Positions 63,601 to 64,000 of a stretch of 64,000 bases of DNA are shown in pieces (position 1 is the stretch's first letter; each line of letters begins with the position of its first letter). The stretch is from NCBI GenBank assembly GCA_051294375.1, contig CM119263.1, positions 9,850,432-9,914,431 on the forward strand, in the 5' to 3' direction. The notes below the pieces were generated by a model that was not told the origin of the DNA, did not search any database, and worked only from the letters and a program-made list of their open reading frames with translations. A program made the position numbers and the translations under genes. Source of the stretch: Paraspadella gotoi (taxonomy: Eukaryota > Chaetognatha).

Positions 63601-63988
63601 AGTCTTCGAGGGCACTTCTAAAATCACCAAAAACAATAGGATCTTGCAAAATGTAATCAATATGGTCCTTGAACGATGTTGATACAAGGTTTTTAACAAT
63701 CTCATTAACTACCTGTTTATCTTGCTCATTAATTAAACGATCAGAAAAAACCCTTAAACATTCATTTCGCCAAACCCGAACAAAATGCTCGGGATAATCA
63801 ATTCTGTCGGGTACGGTTATACACATACCATGTATTACACGAGACAGGTCTCTAAGATTAAAAACATAGTGGAATTTAGATGGAGTTGGAGGAAGATCAA
63901 TAATTATTTGTTTGTATAAGTTCATCATAAGCTCCACCAATTTTGGCACAATATCTTGAACACCACGTGAAAATCGTAAACAATGTCC
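47272..63988 (-). CDS. DNAH10: DNAH10-type axonemal inner-arm dynein heavy chain, 3' part (partial)
   Basis: ATP-driven minus-end motor of the inner dynein arm, built into motile cilia and flagella. Seven exons: 63988-59520, 59285-59042, 58955-58769, 58353-58216, 54459-54187, 47823-47678, 47418-47272, with matching phases; 1867 codons of coding sequence plus TAG. It holds the end of AAA3, AAA4 with GVGGSGKR, the coiled-coil stalk with the microtubule-binding tip, AAA5, AAA6 and the C-terminal domain. Residues such as [56 protein letters not shown] and [20 protein letters not shown] match DNAH10 rather than DNAH2 or DNAH5. The N-terminal half lies beyond 64000. Confidence 0.95.
47678..47823 (-). 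CDS. DNAH10: DNAH10 penultimate exon
   Basis: Acceptor TTGTGAACAG, donor CTACAG|GTAAAA. Encodes [20 protein letters not shown] and [11 protein letters not shown]; families read GLYLEGAxWD. Phase 1 start completes HAGCF. Confidence 0.95.
48274..48960 (+). pseudogene. Unidentified broken coding-like region, TQT-rich
   Basis: Base composition is less AT-rich than its flanks. Two overlapping frames read [20 protein letters not shown] and then [20 protein letters not shown], with SxTQT repeats and a Lys/Gln-rich end. A frameshift and later stops break it. It precedes a family E segment, so it may be the ORF1/gag remnant of a retroelement. No family recognised. Confidence 0.35.
49195..49370 (+). 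repeat. Family E pyrimidine-rich repeat, copy 3
   Basis: CTCCTCCTCCTGCCCCTCAG, ACATTCTCTCATTTTTGC, CGAAATATACCATTATT and CTTCAATACCCCTCAAGG. Matches 15005-15125 and the reverse of 7702-7830. Confidence 0.65.
49445..49670 (+). repeat. 20-22 bp minisatellite, second array
   Basis: About ten units of CATTGATGCGATGATAATCATT with AGTC/AATC and GCG/ACG variants. Adjoins a family A element at 49681; a further array is at 50390-50560. Confidence 0.85.
49681..50236 (-). mobile_element. Family A element, full length
   Basis: AACAAGTTTGAGCAAACAAT and GTCGGATCTGCCCACG at the left; GAGTCGGGATCTGCTGATAA and GCAAATCCGACTAAAAA at the right. The best copy for defining both ends. Confidence 0.8.
50390..50560 (+). 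repeat. 20-22 bp minisatellite, third array
   Basis: Units of GATGCGATGATAACCAAAT type shifting to the CATTCATT type at the end. Confidence 0.8.
50625..51435 (+). mobile_element. Family K element, copy 2
   Basis: AATCCACGAAAATCTCGGATG at the left, CGTGACGCCGACGTCAC then AAAGAAGC at the right. Internally GA-rich, then collinear with 41455-41995. Confidence 0.65.
51609..51641 (+). repeat. Poly-A tract
   Basis: About 31 A residues after GGTATTAATAAA: it looks like the tail of a retroposed sequence lying to its left. Confidence 0.6.
51655..51821. repeat. Inverted repeat, 31-bp arms
   Basis: GAGTTCAGCTCTGCAGCGGC TGTCCAAT-type arm at 51655-51685 and its complement (ATTGGACAGCCGCTGCAG...) at 51790-51820, with a CT-rich loop. 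Confidence 0.8.
51832..52063 (+). mobile_element. Family M repeat with terminal hairpin, copy 2
   Basis: Collinear with 6594-6812: CAGCTTCCTATGGTTAC, CAGCGTGA...ACGACTACGG, then TCTCGCCCAAGTTGGGC and GGCGAGA. Confidence 0.75.
52147..52327. repeat. Second hammerhead-type palindrome
   Basis: Arms of about 80 bp sharing CAACAGTTGGTCGGACATG and GAAACATGTCCGACC. Minus strand reads ATGATGA, stem II GACTCT...AGAGTC, GAAACATGTC: one base off the CUGAUGA box. Confidence 0.75.
52915..53270 (+). repeat. Family N: CT-rich repeat with near-consensus hammerhead, copy 2
   Basis: CT microsatellites, then GTGATGA (53193-53199), stem GGCTT...AAGCC, GAAAC (53217-53221) and TTGT, then AATAAAAATCG. The first C of CUGAUGA is G. 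Confidence 0.65.
53285..54140 (+). mobile_element. Family B element with a GAAAG minisatellite
   Basis: Left end AAAGCATAAGGTTTGTCG, ATGCACGAATGCGATGCC in the middle, GAACGCCGCCAACGACG and GCGTTACGAGATCGTCGC at the right. The tract 53396-53610 is an array of about 16 bp (AAAGAAAGAATAGAAAGG). It ends about 45 bp from the donor of a DNAH10 exon. Confidence 0.75.
54187..54459 (-). CDS. DNAH10: DNAH10 exon (FWLSG region)
   Basis: Acceptor AATATTTTTAG, donor ATGCAG|GTAAGA. Encodes [19 protein letters not shown] and [20 protein letters not shown], the conserved C-terminal dynein domain. The intron before it (54460-58215) is almost all nested transposon. Confidence 0.96.
55375..55620 (-). mobile_element. 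tRNA-headed SINE (family S), copy with A and B boxes
   Basis: Minus strand starts GAGATGGCCGAGTGGTTA (A box), then GGATTCGAATCCCAC (B box), body TGTCCCAAAAGTGG, TTACCGAAGGGGGAG and tail GCCGTCTCAGAAATTC. The head resembles a Ser/Leu-type tRNA. Confidence 0.75.
55671..56295 (+). mobile_element. Family A element inside transposon J
   Basis: TTTTTAGTCAGATCAGC at the left, GGGCAGATCCAACATTG and CTCAAACTTGTTT at the right, with two internal subunits. A second right-end fragment follows at 56365-56427. Confidence 0.75.
56862..57112 (+). mobile_element. tRNA-headed SINE (family S), plus-strand copy
   Basis: Head TGGCTGAATGCTTAGCG, AGGTTCAAATCTGGC (B-box-like); body and tail collinear with 55375-55620 reversed. 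Confidence 0.7.
57175..57330 (+). mobile_element. Family B left-end fragment
   Basis: TTAAAAGCAATCGCAATCGC, GGATTGACGACAAACTTTG, then CTATTTTGTGATTGTCAATT. Confidence 0.6.
58216..58353 (-). CDS. DNAH10: DNAH10 exon (ALAGEVGMS)
   Basis: Acceptor TTATGCAG, donor ACCAG|GTGAGG. Encodes [20 protein letters not shown] then [15 protein letters not shown], a near-invariant dynein block. Confidence 0.95.
58769..58955 (-). CDS. DNAH10: DNAH10 exon (ELQPQTE)
   Basis: Acceptor TTTTTTTAG, donor CTTCAAG|GTTACA. Encodes [20 protein letters not shown] and [10 protein letters not shown]. Phase 1 end restores LLQELQRFN in the next exon. Confidence 0.95.
59042..59285 (-). CDS. DNAH10: DNAH10 exon, start of C-terminal region
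   Basis: Acceptor CTTATTTAG, donor AAAGAG|GTGAGT. Encodes [18 protein letters not shown] and later [18 protein letters not shown]. Joined to the large exon it restores [13 protein letters not shown]. Confidence 0.96.
59520..63988 (-). CDS. DNAH10: DNAH10 large exon: AAA3 end, AAA4, stalk, AAA5, AAA6
   Basis: A single 4469-nt exon, acceptor TATTTTACAG, donor GATAG|GTAAAT. In order: linker to AAA4; AAA4 P-loop [14 protein letters not shown] near residue 185 (Arg where Gln is usual); [20 protein letters not shown] near residue 305; stalk helix CC1, the microtubule-binding tip and CC2 over roughly residues 430-800, with [20 protein letters not shown] between; AAA5 from [23 protein letters not shown]6 with [20 protein letters not shown]. 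The frame is intact throughout. Confidence 0.97.
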
Positions 63989-64000
63989 CTGTAAAATAGA

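Overview
This is eukaryotic nuclear DNA: AT-rich, intron-containing and dense in repeats. Three protein genes lie on the minus strand, one after another. All three were rebuilt exon by exon from splice sites whose phases agree. (1) MSH4, the meiotic MutS homolog, appears complete: 17 coding exons from 27129 down to 435, about 1263 residues. (2) An ADP/ATP carrier (ANT/AAC) is complete in two exons, 37429-36689 and 28480-28322, with an 8.2 kb intron. (3) The 3' part of an axonemal inner-arm dynein heavy chain of the DNAH10 type runs from 63988 down to 47272 in seven exons and continues beyond the right edge.

The organism cannot be named from the sequence. It makes motile cilia or flagella at some stage (axonemal dynein) and has meiotic crossover machinery (MSH4). 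Its ADP/ATP carrier reads more like fungal, plant or protist carriers than bilaterian ones. Tyrosine-recombinase (DIRS/Crypton-like) and Penelope-like remnants, tRNA-headed SINEs, short LTR elements and many MITEs fill the introns and intergenic DNA.

Layout. 1-27129: MSH4, whose introns hold MITE families A (ends GTCGGATCTGC / GCAGATCCGAC), B (CAG-rich), C and I (both with 8-bp target duplications), a Penelope RT fragment, a solo LTR, foldback elements and an 18-bp tandem array. 27130-28321: short intergenic stretch made mostly of repeats, with a tRNA-Leu 3' fragment that keeps CCA. 28322-37429: the ADP/ATP carrier, whose intron holds a GC-rich decayed tyrosine-recombinase element between direct repeats, a hammerhead-ribozyme palindrome and a complete miniature LTR retrotransposon (TRIM). 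37430-47271: intergenic, repeats only. 47272-64000: DNAH10, intron-rich at its 3' end and then one 4.47 kb exon; its 54.5-58.2 kb intron is almost entirely a nested transposon.

The three genes have no evident joint function beyond being ordinary housekeeping, meiotic and ciliary genes. The novelty is in the mobile DNA: hammerhead-bearing palindromes, a TRIM family with TSDs and an empty site, a single-gene tyrosine-recombinase relic flanked by roughly 100-bp direct repeats, and several places where a repeat end touches a MSH4 splice site. All coordinates and identities were derived by eye.
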